DNA of 64,000 nt from contig JBHGNT010000014.1 in assembly GCA_043228905.1 (NCBI GenBank), positions 19,716,001-19,780,000 on the forward strand, given 5' to 3'. How positions within the stretch are numbered: position 1 is the stretch's first letter; every line of letters starts with the position of its first letter. This stretch comes from Azolla caroliniana (Eukaryota; Polypodiophyta). Positions 1-12,529 of the stretch are shown in pieces. The notes under the pieces were generated by a model that did no database searches, was not told the DNA's origin, and saw nothing but the letters and a program-made list of their open reading frames with translations. A program made the position numbers and the translations under genes.

Positions 1-91
1 TTCACAAAAACAACAAACAAACAAACAAGGAGAGAACATAAAAACAATTTGTAATGAAGAGTTTCTTATAATTAGTTAGTAATGAACACAC

Positions 92-548
92 CTGGTGACA
101 TATTTCACAAATTGTATCTCCTTTCTCGTTACACCATCGTTGGATGCACTTTCGATGAGCATACTGCATCATGCACACGGAAGGATTGGTGAATTAGTAG
201 AACATTTTAACCTTAAAAATAGAAGAGCATTCCATTTGTTGCACCATACACTTTAAACAAGGTTTTAATTCTAAAATGTAAGTTACTACATGTTTTACCA
301 TAATTGGCTGAAACCCAAAGTCATTGGATATAAAAACTATGTGTTATGAAATTTATTATGTTATGTGCAAATCATATAGCATGTTTAGGATTCAGAAGAT
401 GGCCTTATCACCATCATCCCCATCACAATGTCATGGAAAACAATGGCAAGTTTGTGATTCCATCAGCATCACCATTATCACCATAGGTCCATATAATTAT
501 GATATGTATATCTATCTATCTCTGTATATATATATATATATGTATATA

Positions 549-593
<45 letters not shown>

Positions 594-880
594 TGATGAA
601 AGGAGGAGGAGCTTCAAGAGACTGATGATTAGCTCACCTTGAGAGTGCCAGAGCATGCACATGGAGCCTCCAAGTTTGAGATCTCTTCCTCTTCTTGGCA
701 AATCCTACATTCGAATAATACCCCTTCATCGATTTCCAAGACGGAACAATCGGAAGACAAAGAATGTCGTTCAATTTTGGATCTAGGCTTACATTCTCTG
801 AACCCATCTATTAAACACTCATGAACCTCCAAAGAGAGGTACTCAGGTTGCAAATCCATTAAACTGGTTGATATTTCCAT
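92..880 (-). CDS. RING-CH (MARCH-type) E3 ubiquitin ligase, 5' part of gene
   Basis: Partial gene for a RING-CH (RINGv, C4HC3) ubiquitin ligase; such plant proteins are usually membrane-associated and pass ubiquitin from an E2 to substrates. Two coding exons are readable. Exon 1 is 880-638 (81 codons) and ends AAG before a GT donor. Exon 2 is 163-92 and follows an AG at 165-164; the two join in phase 0. The zinc ligands are all present: CRIC (residues 58-61) and CAC (74-76) in exon 1, HRKC and CEIC in exon 2. The join reads SGTLKYAHRKC, which matches the family. An in-frame TGA lies just upstream of the chosen ATG. Exon 2 ends at a GT donor (91-90), so the C-terminal part, where membrane segments would lie, is outside the window. 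The family call is firm; the exact subfamily is not. Confidence 0.88.
525..593. repeat. TA/TG microsatellite in intron 1 of the RING-CH gene
   Basis: A (TA)n tract, then (TG)n, then (TA)n. It lies inside the 474-bp intron (164-637) of the RING-CH gene, so the small ORFs across it are repeat translations. Confidence 0.95.
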
Positions 881-2725
881 CTGGGCTCTTCAAAGTTCAG
901 ATTCTTTGATTGCCTAATTGATTGATGAATGACTGATTGATTGATTAAATTTTTTATGAATGAATTATTGATGAAGAGGCAGGGTACCCTGTTTCTTGTT
1001 AGAGGAGAAGAAAAGTGACAACAAAGGGCATTGAAAGGCACCTCTCTTATATGGTGATAACAACTATATTAACTAAAATAATCATTAAATAAGGGGTGAT
1101 ACCACTACACTATAGCCATGGCATGGCCCTTGACCATTTTCAACCTTTTGTCCCAACCATACCATAACACTATGGTTTCCATATCATACATAATACTATG
1201 CTAATGGAATGGATAAGGACCATCTCATCTTTTGTGTGTGTGAGAGACATAGAGAGGGGGGGTTGTTTTACAATTTCTTCACAATTGTGGACTATGTGGG
1301 GTCTTCACATGTTCAATTCCCACTTGGCCACCCAAGCATTGATGACAATCTAATATTTTCAAACTCATTGAAAGTAGACATCTGGCACTTGAATGGAGCC
1401 TAATTGTTTGCCTCTTAGCCAGCTCCATTTTTGGTTAGGTTACATCATGGAATGAGACATGGTACTTTAAAAAAGTCTTTGGTTCAATGGAAACAACAAG
1501 CTAGACAATGTGGAAATTTTGGGCCCTCCTCTAGGAACGACTTTTTCCTCTCATGATGTTTACTTGGGGTACTACCCTTGGATCTATTGCTACAAAAACG
1601 AGAAATTGTGTATACCACACAGAAGGCGAATTCTTCCAATATTTACAATATAATTGAGTTTGACACTTGCTACAACAACGCAAAATTGTGTATCCACTTG
1701 TATACAATATACTTCTTCCATTATGTTGCCTATTGTCTACAATTACAATTTCTATTTTTCGGTTTTGGATGTTCCTTTAGCACTTTGGCATCCTACCAAG
1801 GGGCGTCAAAACATTTGTTGTCCATTTCTCATTTGGGCTCTTTCGGGGATATGGTCCATTAACAAACATTATATATACTTGCAACATCTCCCACATGTAA
1901 TATGAGGTAGTACTGAAAACTTTGTGCATGTACACACATGTATCTGTTGCCAGTGATTCCTTCATGGGGAATGATCTACCAAGCATATTATGTGTCAAAA
2001 CGTTCGAATGATGCCGCATTGTGTTCGTCTTTTACCATATCAAGTTCTTATAACATGAGCTTCAATTGCACCACTACATTCATTCTTATTTTATTTTTTC
2101 ATGCAAGTCGTTCATTGGAATCTCATAGAAAAGTTGGTGCCCTCTAGAAGGAAAAAAGGAATTCCGAACATTATTCATCTAAGAGAATTGCTCAAAAGAA
2201 TTTGAAGATAAATCTCAAAATCAAATTATAAAACTTCCATCAAACTTATTTGTATCCCAATAACCATGTGGTCCCCTCCACGTAATTTCCGTATCATATC
2301 TTGTGTGATTGTTGTCTTTTCGAAGACATATCAACAATTTTGTTTCCCAACTTCCCTTCTGTATCATCTATGATGCTAAATATTGAGAGCTTTAACATTT
2401 ATGCATGAGGTAAGAACTTAGAAGGGTTATAATATGCTAGTGATGTATTGTGAGCAAGCACTTCACCAATAAAAAAACTAAAGTATTGACTTAGATGTGA
2501 GTGATTGCTTACTACTAACCCACCCAAAACACTTGAATAACTAGATAAAGAATGAGAATATAAATCATTTGCATGGATACGAATCCTCAAAATGTTAGAT
2601 CCACCAATGGAAAATGGATAAGGTTGAAATTCTAAAGAGTTTGGCGGTTGTGTGGTGCAACTTTCCTATACATAAGTAATTACGCTCCAAAAAGTGAGCC
2701 AAATATAAATGAGTTGAGTCAAGCC

Positions 2726-2730
<5 letters not shown>

Positions 2731-2760
<30 letters not shown>

Positions 2761-2775
2761 TGAGAGAGAGAGAGA
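2731..2775. repeat. (TG)n-(AG)n microsatellite
   Basis: A TG run passes directly into an AG run. Confidence 0.95.
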
Positions 2776-3983
2776 ACATGTATGTCCTATGGATAAGTTC
2801 AATAAAGTGTTCTCCCATCAATATAACTATTAACACTTTGTTACTAGGGCATATGTGATAAGATACTTCAAGATTTCCACAAGGTCAAGATGTTTGAAAC
2901 TTGTCTTGTAGGGCCTTCATTTGCTTTTTGATATGTCTATTGCGATTCCTTGTTGGACTTCTTTAATATTTTATAACCTTTAAGAGAAAAAGCTCCAAAT
3001 AGAATATGACCTAACATGTTTGAAAAGAATATTACCTTTAAAAGGAGGAAATGCTTAACAATAGACAACCTTTTAAGAGATATTTATCTTCCTCAAAAAA
3101 ATATCTTTGAAAAATATTACCCTCCAAAGTCGGGGTTGATCATTTGTAAAATATGGCCATACATGAGAAAACGTAGGCTATCATAAGGTCAAAAAGTTCA
3201 TTACTGTGAGTACTCCCGCATGCACACCAAACTTAACATCCTTGCTCTTTGAGTTCTTCTGTTGGGCGAAATCCCAAGGATCGGTTTCTCTAGAGATATA
3301 CAAAGATGTCCCGTTTTTTAAGTAGCAAGTCATGGTTTGAGATGCAAGACAATGTTGCAAACAATAATAGTTTTTTTTAACCATCAGCTTGCAAGGTTTT
3401 CATTATTCACTATTGCAAATGGCAAGATTTGATGTGCAGAGTTATTGAGCTACTTACTTGATGAATCAAACATGCTCGAGGACTTCAGATAATGCAAGCT
3501 ATTAGTATTGTTGAAATGTCAATTGAACATGTCCGCAAACGATTACCAAAATGATTTAAATATTTCTATCAAGACAAAAAAGTCATGGAATGGTTTATCT
3601 CTTTCCCCAAAATGCGGGTTGTGCCGTTTTGTTTTTGCCCTTTCCTTTTCCAGTATATTTCTTCACTTTAACTTAAAAGGAAGTCGTATAATAGTTCAAT
3701 GAATATGTTTAATATCCCATTACTACAAAAGAAGAATGAAAAATCAATCAATATTTTTTTGGAAAAAAAAATAACAAATAAAAACCAATCAATATGTATT
3801 GTTTCTTTTCTGTGACTTTGACCAAGTATTTTCATGCATTTGTTAACATAGCTCACGGGGGGAAATGATGTTATTACACGCTTAAATAAGTGAATGTATG
3901 GCATTATGAAGTAGTTTACATATTTTAAAACGATCATAAATTATGGGTTTCCCTTACTTTACTAAAGCCCATTATCCGCCCTT

Positions 3984-4044
3984 ATAAGTATGGTATTTTG
4001 GGTATATACATAATGAATGTATATACCCAAAATACCATACTTAT
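3984..4044. repeat. Perfect 28-bp inverted repeat with 5-base loop
   Basis: The arm 3984-4011 is exactly complementary to 4017-4044, with loop AATGA. The arms are AT-rich with a central GGGTATATAC / GTATATACCC. Pairing stops beyond 3984/4044. A (GT)n run begins 25 bases downstream, at 4069. Confidence 0.95.
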
Positions 4045-4068
4045 GGTATTTATTATGTACGTACGTAT

Positions 4069-4090
4069 GTGTGTGTGTGTGTGTGTGTGT
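4069..4090. repeat. (GT)n microsatellite
   Basis: Uninterrupted GT run next to the hairpin at 3984-4044. Confidence 0.9.
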
Positions 4091-6289
4091 ATGTGAACTA
4101 TATAGAAGCTAAATAACATGTAACTAGTTCTACTTTAACTCAAACTTAAATTTGGAATTCTTTCCACAAGAAAATCATAGCAATTGTTTTCTACCATTAA
4201 GCAAATGATGACAAGAGGGATTTGCCTTCCCATTTTTTCAAAAGCCACTCCATGAATTTGGATTCAACATGTGTAGACATTTAAATCATTCATTGTAATG
4301 GAATAGCAAAAAAACATATTAGACATGTTTCCTTAAACTCGTACTTTTATTACAAGACATAATTTCAACATATAAATTTTTATAGTAATCTTGCAACTAA
4401 GATTCATGTAGCATTACTTTTATTCTATTAACATGTAGTCTTCCTTGAGGTTCTCAATGGCACATGTGGGTTGAACGATGAACTTATCTATTGTTGTTGC
4501 AATGGGTGTTTGCGAGATAGGCCTCGATTTTCAAGGTAGACAAAATGAGTATTATTTTAGGAGTAGACATATGTGCACATGTATATTCAATATGCATATG
4601 CCATGCTTGCCTTAACCTTGAAGCATTTTACACTTTCTAGTCTAACAAACAATTCCGCACATGTATTATTTATACTCAAAACCTGGATTGTGCATCATTA
4701 ATCTTCGCGGACTAGTCTCCTCTTGCCTCGAATGAAGAATACAATTCTTTAACATTGAGAATTAAAGGGCAACAACTATAAAGTCTAATAACAAATAATA
4801 TATTTGACAATTCATATTTCAAAATCTTCACCATACTAGTTGAAGATTTACGTTCCACAAAAGAGACTAAATGTTGTCCATTATTCTTTCAACTTTTCCC
4901 ATCAATAAGAACCCATAGCTTTCCAAAAAAGTGTGTGATTCTCACCCACCATTCTTTCAACTTTACCAAGAGGATGCAATGATAGTTCAACATAATACAA
5001 CAAAGATTGATTTTGTGGAGAAAATATGATCATGCTCTAAGATTCATGGCTTTTAAACGTGACTTAAAACAAGATTCAATGGATAAGTGTAAACACATAC
5101 TTAGGTTAAAGCACAAAATATGCATCATAACATGACATTACAAATATTCATAGTGGTTTTTGTTTTCTCATACATCGTTGGTTAAAATACAAAGATAAAC
5201 AAAAAAACCAAAGTTAATCTTCACACAATTATCAAGAAACCACTCCCTTGTATTGAGCCATCTCACTATGGGTTTGAGAACCAAAAAGCTGATTGCCTAG
5301 TGATGCAATCTGAAAAAATAATGAGTGATTTCAGACTAATCATTCCATCCCCAAAATCAAAGGATCAGTTGAAGTTTTGTATTAAAGAGACAAGCATCCA
5401 CCTCCATTCCCTGCCACCTATTGTCTAACCTACCTACTCTTTTGGAGGCTGTTCATGCCTTAACCACATGCATACTAAAGATTGACTATCCATTCTCTAG
5501 CTTATGCCGGATATCATTTAACAGACACATGAAAGCACAGAACCAAAACCAAATTAAGGTACAAATACTTACAAATCTTGTAGCAAATTCCTCGCATTTT
5601 ATTGACATGGTATCAATATGCTTGAAGGGAAGCCTTCTAAATATGTGAGGTTTATGCAGACTAAATTTGATAAAATCCTACAATGCCAATTGTCAACATC
5701 CTTACTTTGTGGGTTTCAGTCATGACATCTTTGACAGTATTTATGGCAACATCCACATTCTCAACACTAAATTTTCAAATTCCACCATTTCATTCATACC
5801 AGAATGGCAAGATATTAGAAGAATCAGATAATCAACATTAGACCATGCAGGTTAAATCCCATTATCAGCATATAAAACAACTATGCTTTATGCAAACTCA
5901 AATCGATCTGTATTTTAGTTACTCGTGTACATAAAATAAATGCTCATTTAAGACTCGTTTTATTCTTCAAAATATCAGTCCCACTGGATTACTCCACTGA
6001 ATGAAAGGTTTAAGATCTAGCTTCTCTCCCTCCAATTATAGAGAACTGAATGATGGACCATCAAACAATGGCCATTACAATCATGGGAAGCAAGGGAAGA
6101 GGAAAGCAAATGCAAAATCTCCTTTCCTCTTGACAAAAATAAAAGTAAATGATACACAACCCTCCATGCTTGTCGAAAATTCGCATGCTGTTAACAAAGT
6201 ACACAGCAGACAAAAGAAACTTGTGATTGTATTCTATACAAATAATCAGTCAAAAAACCCTTCTTACAAAACTGAAAGATGTCAGTTAC

Positions 6290-9200
6290 TCAGTTAGCCA
6301 AAGGTCCAAAAATGTTTCCTCCTTCCAATAGTAGAGAACTATGATGATGAACCATGAACCAATGGTCACAATGGTATTCAAACACATTTGTAGTCAACAA
6401 TGGTTCTGTAGATGAATTAATAAATTCTTTTACTGTTATCCAGGCCATGTTTCCAACGACCCGAACTCGCTCATCCTGAAGTTCAAACTCAAATCTTTGA
6501 TTCAAGCTAAATATAGTGCGCCATTGTTGCATGACAGCATCATACCTAAATTTAACATCACCAAATAAAATTAGATATGATTAAAATGAGGGATCACACC
6601 AAATTACCCCTAACTCTGGCAACTTTGGGTAATTTAAGGGTATACTGGGAAAAAACCAAAAAAGTTCTGAAAATGTAGTGTTTCACACTAAATTAGATTG
6701 GTGATAATCTTCTCTATAATAATTATTTTGTTATCTTTTCTACCCGCATAGAAGTTCCCCATTTGGATGTATACATTTGATGTAGTCTGAATTCAACCAA
6801 AGTCGATTCATTCCCTTTATGGACTTCATTTGAAAATACTTGTAGAAATTTCTATCAGCTTCTAGCACAGCTTTGGTGACAGCATAGTGAGCTTTCCAGC
6901 CATCTGGTGTCAGTACACAGCTCTGTTCTACAGTGAAGTCCTGCATAAGAACATATACAGAAAAACAAGTGTTGGAAGTGTCTTTTTCTTCTCACCTGAC
7001 GAACAAGTATGACTAAAACCAATTGATTTCCTTGGGACTCAAGTCAACAGTACATAAATATAAAATATATCCTATCAATAATTAACCATTATAATATATG
7101 TATAAAGTCAAATTGCCCCAGTCGGTTTCCAGGTGGAAAAAATTAAAGCTTATTTTTATAACTTTCTCCAGGTTCTCCATTTAGGCATTGTTGTATATCT
7201 TACTATGGTTGGTTCAATTCTTCATGTTTTGTCTTTGCTTCTAGCAATAGTTACTAGATAAGCAATGGAATATGAAGAGAACAATCTAGGAATCTGACTC
7301 AGTGTATAGTATGTGATGTATCAAACAAATATACATATACCACATATATATGTATGTGTTTGGTAGGATGTTTTAACTATTTTGATATAAGTAAATATGA
7401 GTGCATCATATATATATTAGATAACTCACGAATGCTTGTGAATTTAAAATAGACTATTGTTTATGTTTTCTCATTGTTTCCAACCAAGGTGTCGGTAATG
7501 ATGCCTCACCCTCCTGTGTTCAATGGAGAGACTCACAATCCCTCTAAACCCTTAATTATTTCCTTTAGGAGTCTAGGAATGCCCTAATTGCTATTCCTAA
7601 ATAACCATGCATCACAAAAATAGTAAATCTTGTGTGTGAACCATTCTTTCTATATCATCTTATTACTATTTTTAATTGATACTCTTTTCGAGGATAATTC
7701 TCATGCTAGATCTTTTTTTCTCTTGTACAAGATTACATAAGTCAAGGTCACAGCCATCGCCAAAGATAATGGATATTCAGAAGAGAAGTAGCAACCACAC
7801 ATTCCTCTATACATGTTGGTCAACTTCATCCTTCCATTTCATATTAGTGGGGTTAGCTGATCAGATCATTTTTATAACTTACACAAATTTGTCTAACTGA
7901 TGCCCCACCAAGGTTGAATTGGTGCCTGTTTCCCAGAAGTAACATAAAAAGTCCGTAAAATTCTCCGACATAAGGCGCGATTCTTCTGTTGCACGATGGT
8001 TCAAACCTCAAGAAATTGAAAAGATAGGACACATTCAATACCCTCTATACATCCTTCTATACTTTGTTTTGAGCTTTAAAACACCCCTTTATTAAAAAAA
8101 TGGTGGTGTTACTTTGTTCTTTTACGACATTATTTAATAATCATTTTATTCTTAATTCCTCCCCCAGAACTCTTGAAATCAAGCCAGACAACATTGCATG
8201 GCCATTGAGAAACGGTTAGAGGGCTAGTAGTAAATAAGCAAGAGGAGCACACACCAATCCCAGGGTGTGTGCATCTATACATAATACTGTGACATATAGA
8301 GTCACAATATTACAATAATAAAAAGTCACAGTATTGAGACATAAAATCACAATATTAGGTCGGGAGCTAAATAACATCACTTAAACACTAAACTGAGGTA
8401 TAAATGGGCAGGCAAAGAGTGCCATCCGTTTTAATGATAAACCCTCTCTGAATAACCTTGCCATCCAGTGAGTGTTCTAAGGATGCACTCCCTTTCAATG
8501 ATAAACCCTCTCTGGATATTCTTACCATCCAGTGAGCAGGCTACGAGTCCACTCCCTTTTAATGATAATCCCTCTCTGAACATCCTTACCATACAGTGAG
8601 CATGACACCGAATGCCACCAGCAAAGATCCTCTCTTGGGGGAACCTCCTTCCACAGTTTAGGGTTTAGTTTTGGTCATTCGTTGTATACTCGTTATAAAT
8701 TCACCGTTCAGCACATGCAGCCCTCAAAGGCCGATATTCCTAGAGATATTCTTGCATGTCCTTTATTGCTTCTTCAAACTCAAGGAATTGGAATATCTTC
8801 CTGAACTCAATCTGCCCTTTAAGATTTGGGTTGGATGCAATGAGCTCCGACATGCTTGCTCAAGGTTTCCAATCATCATGCTTGTACAGGAAAACCAACC
8901 GCATTCACTCTTTTTCAAGAGCTTCTATCTCATCTAAGCTCAACCATGCATGTCATATATGTTCCATTGTAAATTCCTTTGCTTCGTGACCTGTGCACAT
9001 GAACGGGTTGGGTTCCCAACTCTTCATTCCTTGTAGTCATCCTATTTCATTTGCAAGGATGATGGTATTTTGAGTGGCCTTTCTTCTGTTTTTCTGCTAT
9101 TGTTTCCTACACACAAAGTAGGCATTTCACTTTTCCTCTAGCTGAGCATAGCAGCATATTTTAGTTCTGGAAGCTCAAGCCTGTGTTGAGTACCCATGGG

Positions 9201-9579
9201 GCAATTCCTCGTTTTACTCCTCGCAATAAATTTGCCACTCTTGGAGGGAAAAGAACATAATCAGAACCCCTCATTTAATCTTGAAGGTTCCATTGATTTT
9301 ATTGGCTTGGCAAGGAGAGGATCTCCTAGTTACTGTATGTGTTCCAAAGACTATGAGGTCCTCGGATGTAGGTCTTTGATCACTTGTTAGATAGCACAGT
9401 AAAATGGAGAAAGAACATCACAATATATCAGAAACCCCAAAATCCTAGATTATCTAAAACAAAGAGGAACAATAAAAAAATCATGTCTAGGAAATAAATC
9501 TACAGAAAAAGAACAAAAAGTACAGCCTAAGCCACGAAAAACAAAGAGATCATGTTCAAATGAGGGAAAAAATATCAAT

Positions 9580-9630
<51 letters not shown>

Positions 9631-11666
9631 TTTTAAGGTCATCAAGAGGAAGAAATGACCTATAGCAGAGAGTGTTACAAGATACATCTCCCTTGCTGGA
9701 AAGGAGGGTGTAGCCACATATTGTTCACGTAATTTCTTAAGACTTAAGGACACTCCTGTGCTTAAGAAGACAGATGGGACTAGCAACCATTACAAAGAAT
9801 TTTTCCTAACCATGTATGCGAGGGCTTTTAGAATGGTATAAGGAAAAGAAAATGTATAAGCTGAAATAAAGAACCACCAAGCTAGATATCAAATTTCGAT
9901 GTTCTGATCTTTTATTAATTTTTTCCTGGTCAAGTAATGCAAACATCACTGGTGATAGTTTACTTTCTAGTTAGAAGTTCTTGAAAGCTAAGTACAACTT
10001 TGTATGAGACTCTAAAAATCATGCCTAACAGCATCATAAGGGAGGCATTCCAATTTCCAAAACACATATTCCTCTGTTGTTAAAAACGTTGAGGCAGCTA
10101 TCTTTCATTGGCACCTCTGCCTCTCACGCAACACATTACATACACCCATGCATTCAAGTGGGCAGAGAATCACATTCACAGCAATGGAGACCAAGAGTAC
10201 AAAGCTACATGGTCCATGTACCCTTCAACCATCTCTGAGTTTCCCATAGTTACCTAAACACAGATAAATGCTCCATCATTTCATCTCCATTAAAACCAAT
10301 CTGAAGTTTGAACAATGTGTCCCCTTATCATTACTCTTCACATACATACTCGTTATGCAATTCATGCTTGTAATACTACCCCAAGAATCACTGTGAATGG
10401 CAAACCCATCTTATACAATGAGTTCATTGTCATTAATTTTTAGGAGACCTGGTATCGTTTATTTTCCAGCATGGACAATCAGATCAGAAGCTACTTGTAT
10501 TTGTCTCTTTGGGTAGCCTCCAATGGATTTTAACCTCTCTCATACATACACAAAGCAAAATGTACCTTGTGAAATAACGCCTTCCATATGCTATCGTCAT
10601 TAGCTACTTGACTCATGCAAGAATTTGTCATGGAAACATTGCAAAGACTTCGATAATCTAGGTAACTAAGCATGTGTTGTGTTATCTCTGGTACAAGCTG
10701 CTCCATAATGGAAGCTCCAGACTGCAAAGAAGGAAGAAAGTGAAAATGAAAATGAAGAATAATGAACATAATTATGGAAAAGAAGTTCTAGGCAGGAAAA
10801 AGGACAAGATGAAGAAGATGGTGATGATGATAATGAAAACGATCTTGATAATTAAAAAAAATGCCTCTCTGAATCTCAGGACTGTAAAAAGTAAGAAGAA
10901 CGAGAACAATATACCTCTTTCTGAAGCTCTAGACAGTGAAAAAGAAACTTGTCAACACGAGGAAAAAAGGAAGAAGAAGGAGAAATAGAAATAAATCAGA
11001 CGGAGATGAGGATGAGGATGATGAAGAAAACAGAAATAATATACTTCTTTCCAAAGCTCTTGACAGAGAAAACTGAAGAACACGAAGATACTCGGTTTGA
11101 ACCTGAACAAGGACGAAGTAAAATAGAAAGACATCTAAGAGGATGAAGACGAATACAAACAGAATAAATATCCCCTAAACAAAATCTTTGAACTGCGAAG
11201 TGTAAGTTATAGACCGAGAAGGAGGAAGAAGAAAGGGAACGAAATAATGTCTGTTTCGAGGAGTTCTAAACTGTCAAAAGATACATCCATACAAAAAAAA
11301 AAAAGGAAATACATGCATGTTTCTGAAGCTGAAAGAATGAGAAAGAAGAAGCGGGGGAGAAAAAAAGATATAATCTGATCGATGAAGAAGAAACTTCCTG
11401 TTTCTGTAGGCGTAGCAAGGAGAAAGTGTAAAAGAAAAAGGGAAACAAAATGATTATGATGATGATGATGAAGAAGAAGAAGAAGAGAAGGAAAATACCT
11501 GTTTCTGAAGCTGAAAATCGTCCGCTTCTTCTGAGATCTTTACTTCAGGGGAGTGTGGAATATCGGGCTTCAAGAATAAGTTCCTTCGGTTTCTCACGAG
11601 GAGGTAGACGAGGAAGAAGACGGGGACAGATATGGCAGAGGGGGCCAGAACAGAGAAAGCTCCCAT
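6290..11666 (-). CDS. SKIP8: SKIP8-like F-box protein with NTF2-like domain
   Basis: F-box subunit expected to link substrates to SKP1-cullin ubiquitin ligases. Four exons join in frame: 11666-11499, 10721-10566, 6940-6744, 6545-6290, giving 258 aa. Every junction is GT-AG on the minus strand (phases 0, 0, 2). Residues 8-25 form a hydrophobic segment followed by a basic stretch, a likely membrane anchor. The F-box lies in exon 2 (MEQLVPEITQHMLSYLDYRS), and exons 3-4 form an NTF2-like fold (DFTVEQ, RLWLNSDYIKCIHPNGEL, VFEYHCDHWFMVHHHSS). Domain order, junction positions and motifs match Arabidopsis SKIP8 as I know it; the length is slightly greater. Intron 2 is about 3.6 kb and holds repeats; intron 1 holds decayed copies of the exon 1 end. 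No lesion is visible. Confidence 0.9.
8283..8335. repeat. Short inverted repeat in SKIP8 intron 2
   Basis: AATACTGTGAC at 8283-8293 is matched by its exact reverse complement at 8325-8335, with related GTCACAATATT copies between and after. It may be a scrap of a small transposon; no target duplication was found. Confidence 0.5.
8418..8609. repeat. Three-copy minisatellite, 62-64 bp unit
   Basis: Three imperfect tandem copies share AATGATAAACCCTCTCTG and CCATCCAGTGAG. The shared word starts at 8435, 8499 and 8561. It lies within intron 2 of the SKIP8-like gene. Confidence 0.85.
9583..9626. repeat. (GA)n microsatellite in SKIP8 intron 2
   Basis: About 22 uninterrupted GA units. Confidence 0.95.
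10897..11516 (-). repeat. Decayed tandem copies of the SKIP8 exon 1/intron 1 junction
   Basis: The true exon 1 end and donor (11499-11516, plus strand CTGTTTCTGAAGCTGAAA) recurs in degenerate form near 11397, 11318, 11249, 11044 and 10913. Each copy sits in purine-rich GAAGAA sequence. Some copies keep a GT at the donor position (near 10913, 11044 and 11318); others have lost it. Spacing is roughly 70-200 bases. Confidence 0.7.
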
Positions 11667-11820
11667 CGCAGGGAGGGAACCCTAATTTCCCGACTGAGTT
11701 TCTGTGCAGCGACCATGGAAGCTTCTTCTGCTCGTCCCGTGGGAGCACCACACGGTCGTCTTCTCAGACATCCCTCAGCGAAGGAAAATCGAAAGGAACT
11801 CTCGTGCATCGATCGCATGG

Positions 11821-12063
11821 TCGCGTTTCTTGTTTTCGGTTCGGTTCTTCCTCTTTAGGTTCGGTTTCAGGCTCGGCCTCGCGACACAGTTCGGCTTTCA
11901 ATAACATACATACCCACACTTCTGTGTAATTCAGGCTCGGGCTCGCGACACAGTTCTGTGCGTCGCCTGGGTCGCGTTTCTTGTTTTCGGTTCGGTTCTT
12001 CTTCTTTAGGTTCGGATTCAGGCTCGGGCTCGCGATACAGTTCGGGATTCAATAACATACAAA
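11821..12063. repeat. Promoter-proximal tandem duplication, 151-bp period
   Basis: A block starting TCGCGTTTCTTGTTTTCGG at 11821 is repeated at 11972 with few changes, and each copy ends in CAATAACATACA. A partial third copy lies between (about 11930-11960). Further GGTTCGG words continue to about 12230. It lies about 150 bases upstream of the SKIP8-like start codon, so it probably covers promoter or 5' UTR. Confidence 0.8.
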
Positions 12064-12521
12064 TAATACAAATACACAGACTTATAGAATAGAAGTGTCG
12101 CCTTCGCCTTGCCTTTGCTTCGGTCCGCGTCTTAGGTTCGGGCTCGGTTAGGTTCGGGGAATTTATGAGACTCTCAAATTTCTGCTTCCCTTTTTGGTTC
12201 GGTATTCTCCCTTAGGTTCGGACTCCCGGCCACTCGGTGACATGGTCACGAGAAAATGGCACCCAACGGTGTCGTGATTCTTCTTGCCGTGAAACCCGTC
12301 CCGTGCCTTGTGCTTTTGTCGGCCTCCTGTCAGGAGCTCTTCATTTCTCCAAGAGATGGCTCAGACTTATATATGATCATGCCCCTGTCTGGACACTGTC
12401 TTTTTCAGCCACGATGAATCTGAAACCCCACCCTTTTTGTAGGCTCGGCGGTGGCTCGTGAATCTCCGGAAAATCAAATTTAAAAACGTGCCATTAGTGT
12501 TCTTCTTGCATTCAGATTTGG

Positions 12522-12529
12522 GTTTTGAG
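12522..12529. repeat. Left 8-bp target-site duplication of hAT element
   Basis: GTTTTGAG, identical to 13331-13338. Confidence 0.93.

Larger units (their letters stand above)
1042..6289. other. Intergenic, AT-rich, no supported gene
   Basis: Between the 5' end of the RING-CH gene and the 3' end of the SKIP8-like gene I find no reading frame with recognisable family motifs on either strand. The stretch holds two microsatellites and a long perfect hairpin, listed separately. The promoter of the RING-CH gene should lie in the first few hundred bases, but I see no convincing core element. Confidence 0.7.

Noticed and set aside
10674-11146. Lys/Glu/Met-rich plus-strand ORFs
   Set aside because: Low-complexity translations of the purine-rich intron 1 of the SKIP8-like gene.
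11450-11929. 159-codon plus-strand ORF
   Set aside because: Antisense to SKIP8 exon 1 and promoter; starts in a GATGATGAAGAA repeat; no motif.
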